In this document: piece after piece, positions 6,992 to 14,289 of the stretch
Layout: the number at the start of each line of letters is the position of its first letter
Position numbering within the stretch: position 1 is the stretch's first letter
The notes under the pieces: generated by a model
Told to the model about the DNA's origin: nothing
Seen by the model: only the letters and a program-made list of their open reading frames with translations
Database searches by the model: none
DNA from: Acidobacteriota bacterium
GTDB taxonomy: Bacteria > Acidobacteriota > Terriglobia > Terriglobales > Acidobacteriaceae
Direction: 5' to 3'
Assembly: GCA_021781255.1 (NCBI GenBank)
Contig: JAJXXG010000070.1
Coordinates: 1 to 14,289, forward strand
Length of the DNA: 14,289 bases
Position numbers and translations under genes: made by a program

Positions 6992-9937
6992 TCAGGATTT
7001 CTGAATCTGCACCAGGGAAGCACCCGGCATCCGATAATCCGCACGCTTCCATTTGCGTTCCACCTCTACGCCCTTCTGTGGAGTGGGCTTGCCAAAGCGC
7101 GAGTTGTTGCCCGGCAACGGACTCTCGCCCGTATCCTCCAGTCGCTTCAATCGCACCGCGGTCTCCTTGTACGCTGGCGTGTGCGTTTCCTTGTCGGTAA
7201 AGCTGCTGGTAAGGCGATTCACAGGCTCATCCACGGAGTTCATCGGCATGTAAAGCTCCTTGCCCTTCACGCGATCCGTAATCAGTGCCTGTGCGCGAAT
7301 CTTGCCGTAGCGCGAAGCAAGTTCAATCCAACTGCCGCTCTGCACGCCTCGCTCCATCGCCAGTTCCGGTGATATCTCAACAAACGTGCACGGAACCTTC
7401 TCGCGAATTCCATCCGTGCGATACGTCATATTGCCTTCGTGGAAGTGTTCGAGCATGCGGCCGTTGTTCAGGTGAAGATCGAATTCTTCATCCGGCTGCT
7501 CGCTTGGCTCCGTCCACGCCAGCGGAAAGAACTTCGCCTTGCCATCGGGCATGTGGAACTGCTTCGTATAAAGAAGCGGCTGATCACTCCCATCCTCCGC
7601 AACTGGCCACTGCAAGGACTTGTATCCCTCCAGCCGCTCGTAGCTCACGCCCGCCACCAGGGGGGTCAGCCGCGCAATCTCCTCGTAGATTTCCGACGGA
7701 TGCTGATAGCTCCAGTCGGCGCCGAGCCGGTTCGCAATCTGCTGAAGAATCTGCCAGTCCGGACGACTTTCGCCCAACGGCTCAAAGACCTGGTACAGCC
7801 GTTGTATGCGCCGCTCCGTGCTGGTGAAGGTTCCTTCCTTCTCCAGGCTTGGAGATGCCGGAAGAACAACATCGGCAAAGCGGCATGTCTCCGTAAAGAA
7901 GATATCCTGAACAACAAAAAAATCGAGCTTCGAGAGAGCGCCGCTCACATAGTTCGCATTGGAGTCCACCATGCTCATCTCTTCCCCAAACAGATACATG
8001 CTCTTCAGTCTTCCCTCGTAAATGGCATCAATCATCTGGTGGTTGTTCAGTCCGGGCTTGCTGGGCAGTGTCACGCCCCACGCCTGTTCAAACTTCCCGC
8101 GGATCATCGAATCCTCGACAGGCTGGTAGCCGGGAAAGAGATTCGGCATCGCCCCATGATCGCTCGCTCCCTGCACATTGTTGTGCCCGCGCAAAGGATA
8201 AGCGCCAGTCCCGGGCCGCATGTAATTGCCCGTTGCTAAAAGCAGATTGGAGATTGCCGTCGATGTATCGGAGCCCATTGTGTGCTGTGTTACGCCCATG
8301 GCCCACAGCACGCACATGCGATCCGCGGCTGCGATTTCTTTCGCAACGGAGATCAGCGTTTCCTGCGACAGGCCGCAGCGCTCACTCGCCATCTCCATCG
8401 TGAATGGTTCCAGACTCTTGCGATACTCCTCCGCGCCGTTGACCCACTGCCGTATAAAGTCCTGCTTCGCCAGTCCGTTCTCCAGTAGATAGCGCGTCAC
8501 TGCCGACAGCCAGATGAGATCCGTACCCGGACGCGGATGCAGAAAGATATCAGCGCGCTGTGCCATCTCATGTCGGCGCAGATCAGCAACAATCAGCTTC
8601 ATCCGGCGCTGCTTGTGCGCTCGCTTCACGCGCGTAGCCAGCACAGGATGACTCTCGCTCGTGTTGCTGCCAACAATCAGCACCAGATCGGCCTGCTCAA
8701 TATCCGCAATGGACCCGGAATCGCCGCCATACCCTACCGTGCGAAAGAGTCCCGCGGTTGCCGGAGCCTGGCAGTAGCGCGAACAGTTATCCACGTTATT
8801 CGTGCCGATAACCGCTCGCGCCAGCTTCTGCATCAGGTAGCTTTCTTCATTCGTACACTTCGACGACGAGATAAATGCCAGCGCATCTGGGCCGCTCGAC
8901 CCTTTGATCTCAGTAAAACGACGCTCAATCAGCGAGAGTGCTTCATCCCAGGTTGCCGCGCGAAATCTGTCTCCTTCGCGAATGAGCGGCATCGTCAGTC
9001 GATCAGGACTGTTCACATGGCCCCAGGCAAATTTGCCCTTAACGCATGTCGAAATCCCATTGGCCGGGCCATCCAGCGGTTCCACCTTCAGGATGTGCCG
9101 ATCGCGAGTCCAGATATCAAAGCTGCAGCCAACGCCGCAATAGGTACACACCGTCTTGGTACGCTTGATGCGCGAACTGCGCATCGCCGACTCCACCTCG
9201 GAGACTTGCAGAATCGATCCGTAACCAAGCTCAGGCTCAATGCCCTTCACCACTTCGATCATGCCCTTGAGCGATTCCGACGGAAGATCCGTCAGCAAGC
9301 CCGCCTCGCCCAGCATCGACTTTTCCATCAGGGCATTGCACGGACACACCGTCACGCAATGACCGCATGAGACACAGCTCGATTCGCCTATCGCCGCACC
9401 GCCATCCCACAGCACGCGCGGATGCGCATCCTCCCACCGGATGCTCAGCGTCTCGTTGACCTGCACATTCTGGCATGCCTGCACGCAGCGTCCGCAAAGA
9501 ATACATTGGTCCGGATCGTATCGGTAGAAGGGATTCGACATATCCACTTCATACGGCTTTGGACGATACGGAATCTGTTGATGCTCCACGGCCAGAAGCC
9601 GCGTCGTGTTATGCACCGTGCAATTGCCATTGTTGTTGTCACAGACCGTGCAGTACAGCAGATGGTTGCCGAGAATCCGATCAAACGCTTCGCGCTGCGC
9701 CGCCTGTGCGGATGCGGACAAAGTGCGCACATCCATTCCGTCTTCCGCGGCGGTTCCACAGGCGCGCAACAGTTTGCCATCCACTTCCACCATGCAGGTG
9801 TCGCAGCTTTGTATCGGGCCAAGCTGAGCATGGTAGCAAACCTGCGGCAGTTCAAAGCGTGCACCGTTGATCACATCCAGCAGGCGCTCGCCTGCATGAA
9901 ACGGCTGCAACCTTCCATCGATCGTGAGAGCGGGCAT
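6992..9937 (-). CDS. fdhF: Formate dehydrogenase-type molybdopterin oxidoreductase, catalytic subunit (YrhE/ForC-like)
   Basis: This 981-residue cytoplasmic enzyme is predicted to oxidise formate to CO2 at a Mo-bis-MGD centre. Residues 1-75 are a plant-type [2Fe-2S] domain (Cys34, 45, 48, 60). His92, Cys96, Cys99 and Cys106 match the NuoG-type His-Cys3 [4Fe-4S] site. Two ferredoxin clusters follow (Cys145/148/151/155 and Cys188/191/194/198). The Mo domain begins with Cys264/267/271/298. The Mo ligand is Cys389 (TGC, not selenocysteine) in NCSRYCQAP; the next residue is Gln390, where E. coli FdhF has the catalytic His141. Arg583 in PLRGHNNVQG corresponds to FdhF Arg333. The C-terminal dinucleotide-binding domain is complete. 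ATG 9937 follows GAGGT by 9 bases. An extended -10-like TGCTAGCAT lies in the 89-base gap after fdhD, so it may also have its own weak promoter. There is no TAT signal, no NAD-binding beta subunit and no cytochrome gene nearby. The family match is firm; formate as substrate is inferred from family, FdhD and DUF1641. Confidence 0.9.
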   Translation of the reverse strand: MPALTIDGRLQPFHAGERLLDVINGARFELPQVCYHAQLGPIQSCDTCMVEVDGKLLRACGTAAEDGMDVRTLSASAQAAQREAFDRILGNHLLYCTVCDNNNGNCTVHNTTRLLAVEHQQIPYRPKPYEVDMSNPFYRYDPDQCILCGRCVQACQNVQVNETLSIRWEDAHPRVLWDGGAAIGESSCVSCGHCVTVCPCNALMEKSMLGEAGLLTDLPSESLKGMIEVVKGIEPELGYGSILQVSEVESAMRSSRIKRTKTVCTYCGVGCSFDIWTRDRHILKVEPLDGPANGISTCVKGKFAWGHVNSPDRLTMPLIREGDRFRAATWDEALSLIERRFTEIKGSSGPDALAFISSSKCTNEESYLMQKLARAVIGTNNVDNCSRYCQAPATAGLFRTVGYGGDSGSIADIEQADLVLIVGSNTSESHPVLATRVKRAHKQRRMKLIVADLRRHEMAQRADIFLHPRPGTDLIWLSAVTRYLLENGLAKQDFIRQWVNGAEEYRKSLEPFTMEMASERCGLSQETLISVAKEIAAADRMCVLWAMGVTQHTMGSDTSTAISNLLLATGNYMRPGTGAYPLRGHNNVQGASDHGAMPNLFPGYQPVEDSMIRGKFEQAWGVTLPSKPGLNNHQMIDAIYEGRLKSMYLFGEEMSMVDSNANYVSGALSKLDFFVVQDIFFTETCRFADVVLPASPSLEKEGTFTSTERRIQRLYQVFEPLGESRPDWQILQQIANRLGADWSYQHPSEIYEEIARLTPLVAGVSYERLEGYKSLQWPVAEDGSDQPLLYTKQFHMPDGKAKFFPLAWTEPSEQPDEEFDLHLNNGRMLEHFHEGNMTYRTDGIREKVPCTFVEISPELAMERGVQSGSWIELASRYGKIRAQALITDRVKGKELYMPMNSVDEPVNRLTSSFTDKETHTPAYKETAVRLKRLEDTGESPLPGNNSRFGKPTPQKGVEVERKWKRADYRMPGASLVQIQKS

Positions 9938-10026
9938 CGGCGAATGACCTCACAAAAACACGGATACGCATGCTAGCACAAGCCGGAAGCGCGGGAAAAG
10001 AATCTCGTTCTTAAGATGACGTCCGC

Positions 10027-10854
10027 TTAGTTCGAGGTTGCAAAGCATCGCGCATCGCCGGAGTAAACCACGAACCGGCGACCGCGCACAAAGCCCACCA
10101 GCGTCAATCCAAGTTCGCGGGCCAGCTTCACCGCCAGGCTGGAGGGTGCCGAAACCGACGCCAGCACAGGAACCCCAGCGGCAATCGCCTTTTGAACAAT
10201 CTCAAAGCCGCCGCGGCCACTCACCGCAAGCACATGCTCCGTGAGCGGCAGGCGCCCATTCATGAGAGCCCATCCAACGACTTTGTCTACGGCATTGTGA
10301 CGTCCAATGTCCTCCCGCAGAACAAGTAATTCGCCCTTCGCGCTGAACAGAGCCGCGGCATGCAACCCTCCTGTTTTGCGAAAGATCTGCTGCTCTTCTC
10401 CCAGCCGCTCAGGAAGCTGGCACAAAAGCTCGGGATCGATCCGAAACCCAGGATTCGGCGGAAGCAACCCGCGCCTGCGAATCGCTTCTATCGATTGCTT
10501 GCCGCAGATGCCGCAACCCGATGCCGAGAAGAACGTGCGTCGAAAATCGTGCGATGCGAGTGCGCCATCCCGCAGATCCACGTCAACCCTGTTGCCGCCG
10601 GATCCATGGTTTGCGTCCGGCTGGCGAAGGCTCACGATCTGATCGGCGGACTCGACGATGCCCTCCGTCCATAGCAGGCCCGCAGCGAGTTCCGTATCGT
10701 GCCCCGGCGTGCGCATGGTCACGGTCAAGGGCATTTCGTTGACGCGGATTTCGAGCGGCTCTTCTGCAGCCAGACAGTCCTGAAAGGAGCGACGCTTGCC
10801 CGCATCCCACTCCGTCACCTGCGTCAGCGCAACAGTTCCCGGTCCTGCTCGCAC
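10027..10854 (-). CDS. fdhD: Formate dehydrogenase sulfurtransferase FdhD
   Basis: FdhD takes sulfur from the IscS cysteine desulfurase and delivers it to the molybdenum cofactor of formate dehydrogenase, an essential maturation step. I choose GTG 10854 because AGGAG (10865-10861) lies 6 bases upstream and the 275-residue product fits the E. coli length of 277. The frame continues up to ATG 10899 and ATG 10971 (314 residues), but those have weak ribosome sites and the extra N-terminus is Arg-rich and unlike the family. The sulfur-carrying loop SGCGICGK puts Cys114 and Cys117 where E. coli has Cys121 and Cys124. EEPLEIRVN, the TPGHDTELAAGLLWTEGI region, EDIGRHNAVDK and SGRGGFEIVQK are all family signatures. 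It directly precedes its presumed client enzyme, 89 bases apart. Confidence 0.93.
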   Translation of the reverse strand: MRAGPGTVALTQVTEWDAGKRRSFQDCLAAEEPLEIRVNEMPLTVTMRTPGHDTELAAGLLWTEGIVESADQIVSLRQPDANHGSGGNRVDVDLRDGALASHDFRRTFFSASGCGICGKQSIEAIRRRGLLPPNPGFRIDPELLCQLPERLGEEQQIFRKTGGLHAAALFSAKGELLVLREDIGRHNAVDKVVGWALMNGRLPLTEHVLAVSGRGGFEIVQKAIAAGVPVLASVSAPSSLAVKLARELGLTLVGFVRGRRFVVYSGDARCFATSN

Positions 10855-10860
10855 GGTTCG

Positions 10861-10865
10861 CTCCT
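10861..10865 (-). promoter_or_regulatory. Ribosome binding site supporting the GTG start of fdhD
   Basis: On the minus strand AGGAG ends 6 bases before GTG 10854. Neither in-frame ATG upstream (10899, 10971) has a site of similar quality, so this decides the start. Confidence 0.55.
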
Positions 10866-10955
10866 GTTTCTCAGCATCTATCGCAAGCAGCGCGTCCATC
10901 CCGCGCAAGATGCAACCTGCATCGCGTTCCGTTCTGGCCGCTCTGCGACTGCCTG

Positions 10956-12218
10956 CTACGCATTCACCCATTCGCCCTGGCGCATCAGCGGTTCCACTGC
11001 GCCTTCAGACGAGATAGCGTCAATGTCCAACTTGCCCGAGCCGATCATCCAGTCCACATGGATCAGGCTGTCATTGGCACCCTTCGCTGCAAGTTGCTCC
11101 GGCGTCAGCTTTTCTCCGTCGCGCACGCAAGTGCTGTACGCCTGCCCAAGTGCAATATGCGACGCAGCGTTCTCATCAAACAGCGTGTTGAAAAAGAGCA
11201 GGCCGCTGTGCGCAATCGGCGAGGAGTGCGGAACCAGCGCAACCTCTCCCAGCCGGCGTGCGCCTTCGTCCGTATCCAGCAGCCTTTGCAACACGTCATT
11301 GCCCCTGTCGGCATGCGCTTCCACAATGCGCCCTGCTTCAAAGCGAACCCGGATTCCTTCAATCATCGTTCCCTGGTAAGAGAGCGGCTTGCTCGCCGTC
11401 ACAACGCCCTCGGCTCGATCCTTGTGCGGCGTGGTAAACACCTCTTCCGTGGGCAAATTCGGAATGCAATAAATGCCATTGCCTGCGCGCGTCCCACCGC
11501 CCATCCAGAGATGATCGTCTGCCAGGCCAAGACGAAAATCCGTACCGGGCCCGCGATAGTGCAATGTCGAGTATCGCTTTTCATTCAGGAAGGCCGCACG
11601 CCTCTGCAACTCTGCATCGTGCTCTTTCCACGCCGTAACAGGATCGGCAACATCAATGCGCGATGTTTGAAAGATGGCATCCCACAGCTTGTTGAAAGCG
11701 ACATCGGGCTGGTCCTCCGGAAACATCGCTGATGCCCAGGCGGGCGTGGCGCTGGCGACGATGGTCCAGTTAATCTCGTGGCGCGTAATCAGCTCAAGTG
11801 CCGGCCGATAGGCAATGGAGGCGGCCTTGTTCGCGCGGCCCACCTTCTCCGGATCTTCCTGCGACAGCAATAGCGGACTGGCGCCCGTGATGGCCAGCCG
11901 TGCTGCGCCGCTCTTGTAAGCCGCAGCCATGCCGTCATAAAGCCATTTGGACGCGCAATCAAAACTCGCATCCGGTGCAAGACGATAGCGCATCAGCGTC
12001 GCCTCATCGTCGCTGTAAAGCGTCGTAACCAGCGATGCACCGGCAAGGTATGCCTGTGCCGTAATGCGCCGCGCCAGGGGCAGCGCGTCTATCGGCGCAG
12101 TCACCACAAGTTCCTGGCCGGCCTTCAGGCCAAGGCCAATCCGAATGGCAACCTTCGCTAGCTCGTCGAGTCTCTCTTCCGGTGTCCGCTGTGTTTTTGC
12201 CGGCTCATCCCTTTTCAT
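10956..12218 (-). CDS. M29 family (thermophilic-type) aminopeptidase
   Basis: This 420-residue cytoplasmic metallo-aminopeptidase resembles AmpS, PepS and AmpT, which remove N-terminal residues from peptides with a two-metal centre. Ligand and catalytic residues can be placed by spacing from AmpS: Glu259 in NLPTEEVFTTP, Glu325 in LGEVALVPHSSP, His354 and Tyr361 in FDENAASHIALGQAY, and His387 with Asp389 in SLIHVDWMIGS. All six positions are filled, so an active enzyme is expected. No signal peptide is seen. The ribosome site before ATG 12218 is weak (GAGA about 9 bases upstream). It is first of the minus-strand run ending in the formate dehydrogenase genes. Whether they share a transcript is unclear: its stop lies 101 bases before the preferred fdhD start but would overlap the longest possible fdhD by 16 bases. 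No functional link to formate metabolism is apparent. Confidence 0.92.
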   Translation of the reverse strand: MKRDEPAKTQRTPEERLDELAKVAIRIGLGLKAGQELVVTAPIDALPLARRITAQAYLAGASLVTTLYSDDEATLMRYRLAPDASFDCASKWLYDGMAAAYKSGAARLAITGASPLLLSQEDPEKVGRANKAASIAYRPALELITRHEINWTIVASATPAWASAMFPEDQPDVAFNKLWDAIFQTSRIDVADPVTAWKEHDAELQRRAAFLNEKRYSTLHYRGPGTDFRLGLADDHLWMGGGTRAGNGIYCIPNLPTEEVFTTPHKDRAEGVVTASKPLSYQGTMIEGIRVRFEAGRIVEAHADRGNDVLQRLLDTDEGARRLGEVALVPHSSPIAHSGLLFFNTLFDENAASHIALGQAYSTCVRDGEKLTPEQLAAKGANDSLIHVDWMIGSGKLDIDAISSEGAVEPLMRQGEWVNA

Positions 12219-12368
12219 GCTGGTCTCATGCCTCGTACTTCAAATCTATCTTCCGCTTTGCGATCCGCGATCTTTGCAGCCGTCAACACAAACGCTTACG
12301 CCGTGCTGCGTCACAAAAACCGCGTTGCTATGCAGCCGCTCCATCGCGCCGCATCGTGGTGCATGGCA

Positions 12369-13742
12369 TCAGGCGGCCTGCACGCTCGTATCCGTACGGC
12401 GCTTTTGTGTCCATGCTATCAAGCCAGCATTGAGGACCGTGAACGCTGCCAGCAGATACAATCCGGCGCGCTGCGAAGAAAAATATTCGTCGGTCCAGAC
12501 CTTGATATTCGGCGCGAGAAATCCTCCAAGGTTGCCCATGCCAATGAGCGCGATGCCGCCAGCCGCGGCCCGGTCTGCAAGATAACCGGTGGGAAAGGTC
12601 CAGAACAGCGGCTGCACTGCAATGAATCCTGACACAGCAACGGAAAGCGCCAGCAGCCCCACACCCGGCCCGGACGTGGGAAACACAAAGCTGGCAATGC
12701 CCGACAGCAGCAGAATCATTGCCGCGCAAACGCGATGCGCATTCCAGCGGTCTGCTGCGCGCGGCAGCCAATAAATGGTGCCCAGCGCGCAGAGCCAGGG
12801 AATAGCGGAGACAAGGCCCACCACAAATCCGGCAGGCCGGTGAATCAGCGCGGATATCTCAGTGGGCAGATAGAAGATGGCGCCATAGGTGCTCATCTGG
12901 ATCAGCGCATAAATCAGAAGAAACTGCATCACGCGCAGATCGCGCAGCATGGGCAGCAGCCGTGCGGGACCGGCAACCCTGCGGTTCGCTTCTTCCCGGC
13001 CGAGCGCCTGCACCAATGCCTGCTTTTCCTCTTCCGGCAACCACCGCGCACTGGCTGGCTTGTCATCCAGATACCAGAACGAAGAGACGCCCAGCGCAAC
13101 GGCCATAAAGCCCTCCACCAGAAACATCCACTGCCAGTTCTGCAGGTGTCCCCACGGCCGCATGTCGAGCAGCAGGCCTGAGAGCGGCCCGCCAAAGATA
13201 AGCGCAACCGGCACGCCCAGATAGAAGAGCCCCATGATCTGACCGCGCACGCGATTCGGAAACCAGTACGTGAGATAAAGAATTGCACCGGGGAAGAAGC
13301 CCGCTTCCATCACGCCCAAAATCAGGCGAAGCACATAGAACGACGTGCTACCGCTCACGAACATCGTAGCCATGGAAGCAAGGCCCCAGCTCACCATCAG
13401 AAACGAGATCCAGATCCTGGCGCCTATTCGATGCAGAATCAGATTGCTCGGAAATCCACAGAGCGAGTAGCTGACAAAGAACAGCCCTGCCGCCAGCGCG
13501 TACGTGCTCTCTGAGATACCCACATTGGCTTGCAGCGCCTGTTTGGCAAAGCTGATATTGGCCCGATCCAGGAACGAGACGACATACATCAGCATCAGGT
13601 AAGGCGTCAGGCGCTTCATCGCCCGTCGAATGGCGCGATCCGTCGCGTTGGGCACTTCACCTTCCGCGTCGTGCACGTCCCCCGTGGCTGCATGCTGTGC
13701 CGTAGATGGTGTCTGAATCATGGTGGAGCGATCCATGTGCAA
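12369..13742 (-). CDS. MFS transporter, anion:cation symporter family (sugar-acid/aromatic-acid permease type)
   Basis: This 457-residue inner-membrane protein has about twelve hydrophobic segments (first near 47-66, last near 426-445), with a long hydrophilic loop around 225-265 between the halves. The signature after helix 1, SFLDRANISFAKQ (56-68), and the helix-4/5 motif EAGFFPGAILYLTYWFP (146-162) are typical of the ACS family (proton symport of tartrate, galactonate, rhamnonate, 4-hydroxyphenylacetate and similar organic anions). A TTG at 13742 has GAGGT 7 bases upstream, ATG 13736 and ATG 13721 are alternatives, and the hydrophilic first 40 residues leave the start uncertain. It follows an amidohydrolase/lactonase-like gene by 67 bases on the same strand, so the cargo is likely that enzyme's substrate or a precursor. 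The specific anion cannot be read from the sequence. Confidence 0.9.
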   Translation of the reverse strand: MHMDRSTMIQTPSTAQHAATGDVHDAEGEVPNATDRAIRRAMKRLTPYLMLMYVVSFLDRANISFAKQALQANVGISESTYALAAGLFFVSYSLCGFPSNLILHRIGARIWISFLMVSWGLASMATMFVSGSTSFYVLRLILGVMEAGFFPGAILYLTYWFPNRVRGQIMGLFYLGVPVALIFGGPLSGLLLDMRPWGHLQNWQWMFLVEGFMAVALGVSSFWYLDDKPASARWLPEEEKQALVQALGREEANRRVAGPARLLPMLRDLRVMQFLLIYALIQMSTYGAIFYLPTEISALIHRPAGFVVGLVSAIPWLCALGTIYWLPRAADRWNAHRVCAAMILLLSGIASFVFPTSGPGVGLLALSVAVSGFIAVQPLFWTFPTGYLADRAAAGGIALIGMGNLGGFLAPNIKVWTDEYFSSQRAGLYLLAAFTVLNAGLIAWTQKRRTDTSVQAA

Positions 13743-13790
13743 GCTCGATACCTCGTAGCATCAGCAGTGGTCTTCCAGCAAGTTTCCCGC

Positions 13791-13833
13791 AGACCGGATC
13801 CATCCGTTTCTACGCAACAGACTGATCCGGTCT
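13791..13833. repeat. 10-bp inverted repeat across the amidohydrolase stop codon
   Basis: AGACCGGATC (13791-13800) and GATCCGGTCT (13824-13833) are perfect reverse complements around a 23-base loop that contains the amidohydrolase stop codon (13812-13810). It may act as an intra-operon hairpin between the hydrolase and transporter genes, or be chance. No T-run follows. Confidence 0.35.
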
Positions 13834-14289
13834 CCTCGGTTTCCATCTGTACGCGGCAATGGAGTTGCGGAAATAGTACTTGTCCTGCGCGGCAGGCGAT
13901 TTCTGTGCGATATATCCGCGAACAATCGCAAGCGTCTCCGCAAACGGCGCCACATGGTCGCTGTTCGGCCAGTCGCTGCCAAAGAAGATGCGGTCCTCTC
14001 CAAAGAGGTCCCAGATGGCATCCAGCGAGTGGCGATAGTAGGCAGCATCGGTCACAAGCCTTCCGTTCAGCAGAACCGGAATCTCAGAGAGCTTGACGAA
14101 GACGCCTGGGTACTCCGCCAGACGGCGCAGGTTCGCCAGGTACTCCTGCCGCGCGGCTTGTGCCGGAGGAATAGGAGCATGCGGAAGGTGGTCCACAACG
14201 ATGCGCAGGCTGGGCACGCGCTGGGCCACGTTAAGAATGGCGCGGATCAGGCGCGGGTCCGGGTTGGCGCTCTCAAAAACAAGATCCGC
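13810..14289 (-). CDS. COG3618-type TIM-barrel amidohydrolase (lactonase-like), C-terminal part
   Basis: The frame is open to the window edge (159 residues visible), so the N-terminal half with the HxH metal motif is missing. The visible part matches Amidohydro_2 proteins of the COG3618 type: a VVDHLPHAPIP segment with the mid-barrel His, a VFVKLSEIP strand, and FFGSDWPNSDH near the end, whose Asp is the expected catalytic/metal residue on the last barrel strand. Relatives hydrolyse sugar-acid lactones (fucono-, rhamnono-, galactarolactone) or 2-pyrone-4,6-dicarboxylate. Together with the downstream ACS transporter this points to uptake and catabolism of a sugar acid or aromatic-derived acid, though decarboxylase relatives of Amidohydro_2 cannot be excluded. 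A GTG at 14229 could be taken as a start, but conserved-looking coding continues upstream of it. Confidence 0.85.
   Translation of the reverse strand, partial: ADLVFESANPDPRLIRAILNVAQRVPSLRIVVDHLPHAPIPPAQAARQEYLANLRRLAEYPGVFVKLSEIPVLLNGRLVTDAAYYRHSLDAIWDLFGEDRIFFGSDWPNSDHVAPFAETLAIVRGYIAQKSPAAQDKYYFRNSIAAYRWKPRRPDQSVA

Noticed and set aside
8768..8773. Selenocysteine at the formate dehydrogenase active site
   Set aside because: The Mo-ligand codon is TGC (Cys), the frame has no internal TGA and no SECIS-like element is needed.
8537..9370. 277-codon plus-strand open frame inside the formate dehydrogenase gene
   Set aside because: It lies fully antisense to a protein with conserved cysteines and motifs throughout; the translation is rich in His, Arg and Ala and resembles no family. 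It is a shadow frame of GC-rich coding DNA.
9938..10026. Separate sigma70 promoter for the catalytic subunit gene
   Set aside because: An extended -10-like TGCTAGCAT is present on the minus strand, but the hexamer at the -35 distance matches only 3 of 6; too weak to annotate as a feature.
12219..12368. Promoter for the aminopeptidase/fdh run
   Set aside because: The minus strand has a good -35-like TTGACG, but nothing resembling a -10 at 16-18 bases; no call made.
1..14289. CRISPR array, tRNA/rRNA gene, insertion sequence, prophage or defence system
   Set aside because: No regularly spaced repeats, cloverleaf-like genes, transposase motifs or defence domains were found; all long frames are metabolic, hydrolytic or transport genes.

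Overview
The window is GC-rich, gene-dense bacterial chromosome. The mix of genes (secreted SGNH esterase, DUF5597-type GH35, Tat-exported GalA-like GH2 with an extra C-terminal beta module, M29 aminopeptidase) suggests a soil Acidobacteriota of the Terriglobia type. That assignment is an inference from gene content and protein style; no rRNA or other marker is present. No tRNA, rRNA, CRISPR array, transposase or phage gene is visible.

Layout. (1) Bases 1-4869 form a carbohydrate-degradation block. It holds the 3' end of an SGNH/GDSL hydrolase and, 18 bases later on the same strand, a secreted GH35-like beta-galactosidase. A large Tat-exported GH2 beta-galactosidase converges on these from the other strand. 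An 18-bp perfect hairpin separates the two galactosidases. (2) Bases 4870-5305 are a divergent intergenic region with a plausible sigma70 promoter for the GH2 gene and a 45-codon ORF that overlaps the next gene by ATGA. (3) Bases 5306-6343 encode L-threonine 3-dehydrogenase (tdh), ending at a hairpin. (4) Bases 6428-12218 on the minus strand read, in transcription order: M29 aminopeptidase, FdhD sulfurtransferase, a 981-residue molybdopterin formate dehydrogenase-type catalytic subunit, and a DUF1641 protein. (5) Bases 12369-14289, also minus, hold a truncated COG3618-type amidohydrolase/lactonase followed by an MFS anion:cation symporter, probably a small sugar-acid or aromatic-acid catabolic operon.

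How the genes work together. The esterase and two galactosidases probably strip acetyl groups and galactose from plant or microbial polysaccharide outside the cytoplasm. FdhD, the catalytic subunit and the DUF1641 protein make up the module known from Bacillus subtilis as YrhE/YrhD (ForC/ForE): a formate dehydrogenase without classical beta and gamma subunits, in which the DUF1641 protein is thought to connect to the menaquinone pool. In this branch the residue after the Mo-ligand cysteine is Gln, not the catalytic His of E. coli FdhF. Tdh feeds threonine to 2-amino-3-ketobutyrate, but no kbl is adjacent.

The points most worth a second look are the small ORF coupled to tdh, the Cys-Gln active site and DUF1641 partner of the dehydrogenase, the extra C-terminal module of the GH2 enzyme, and the start of fdhD.
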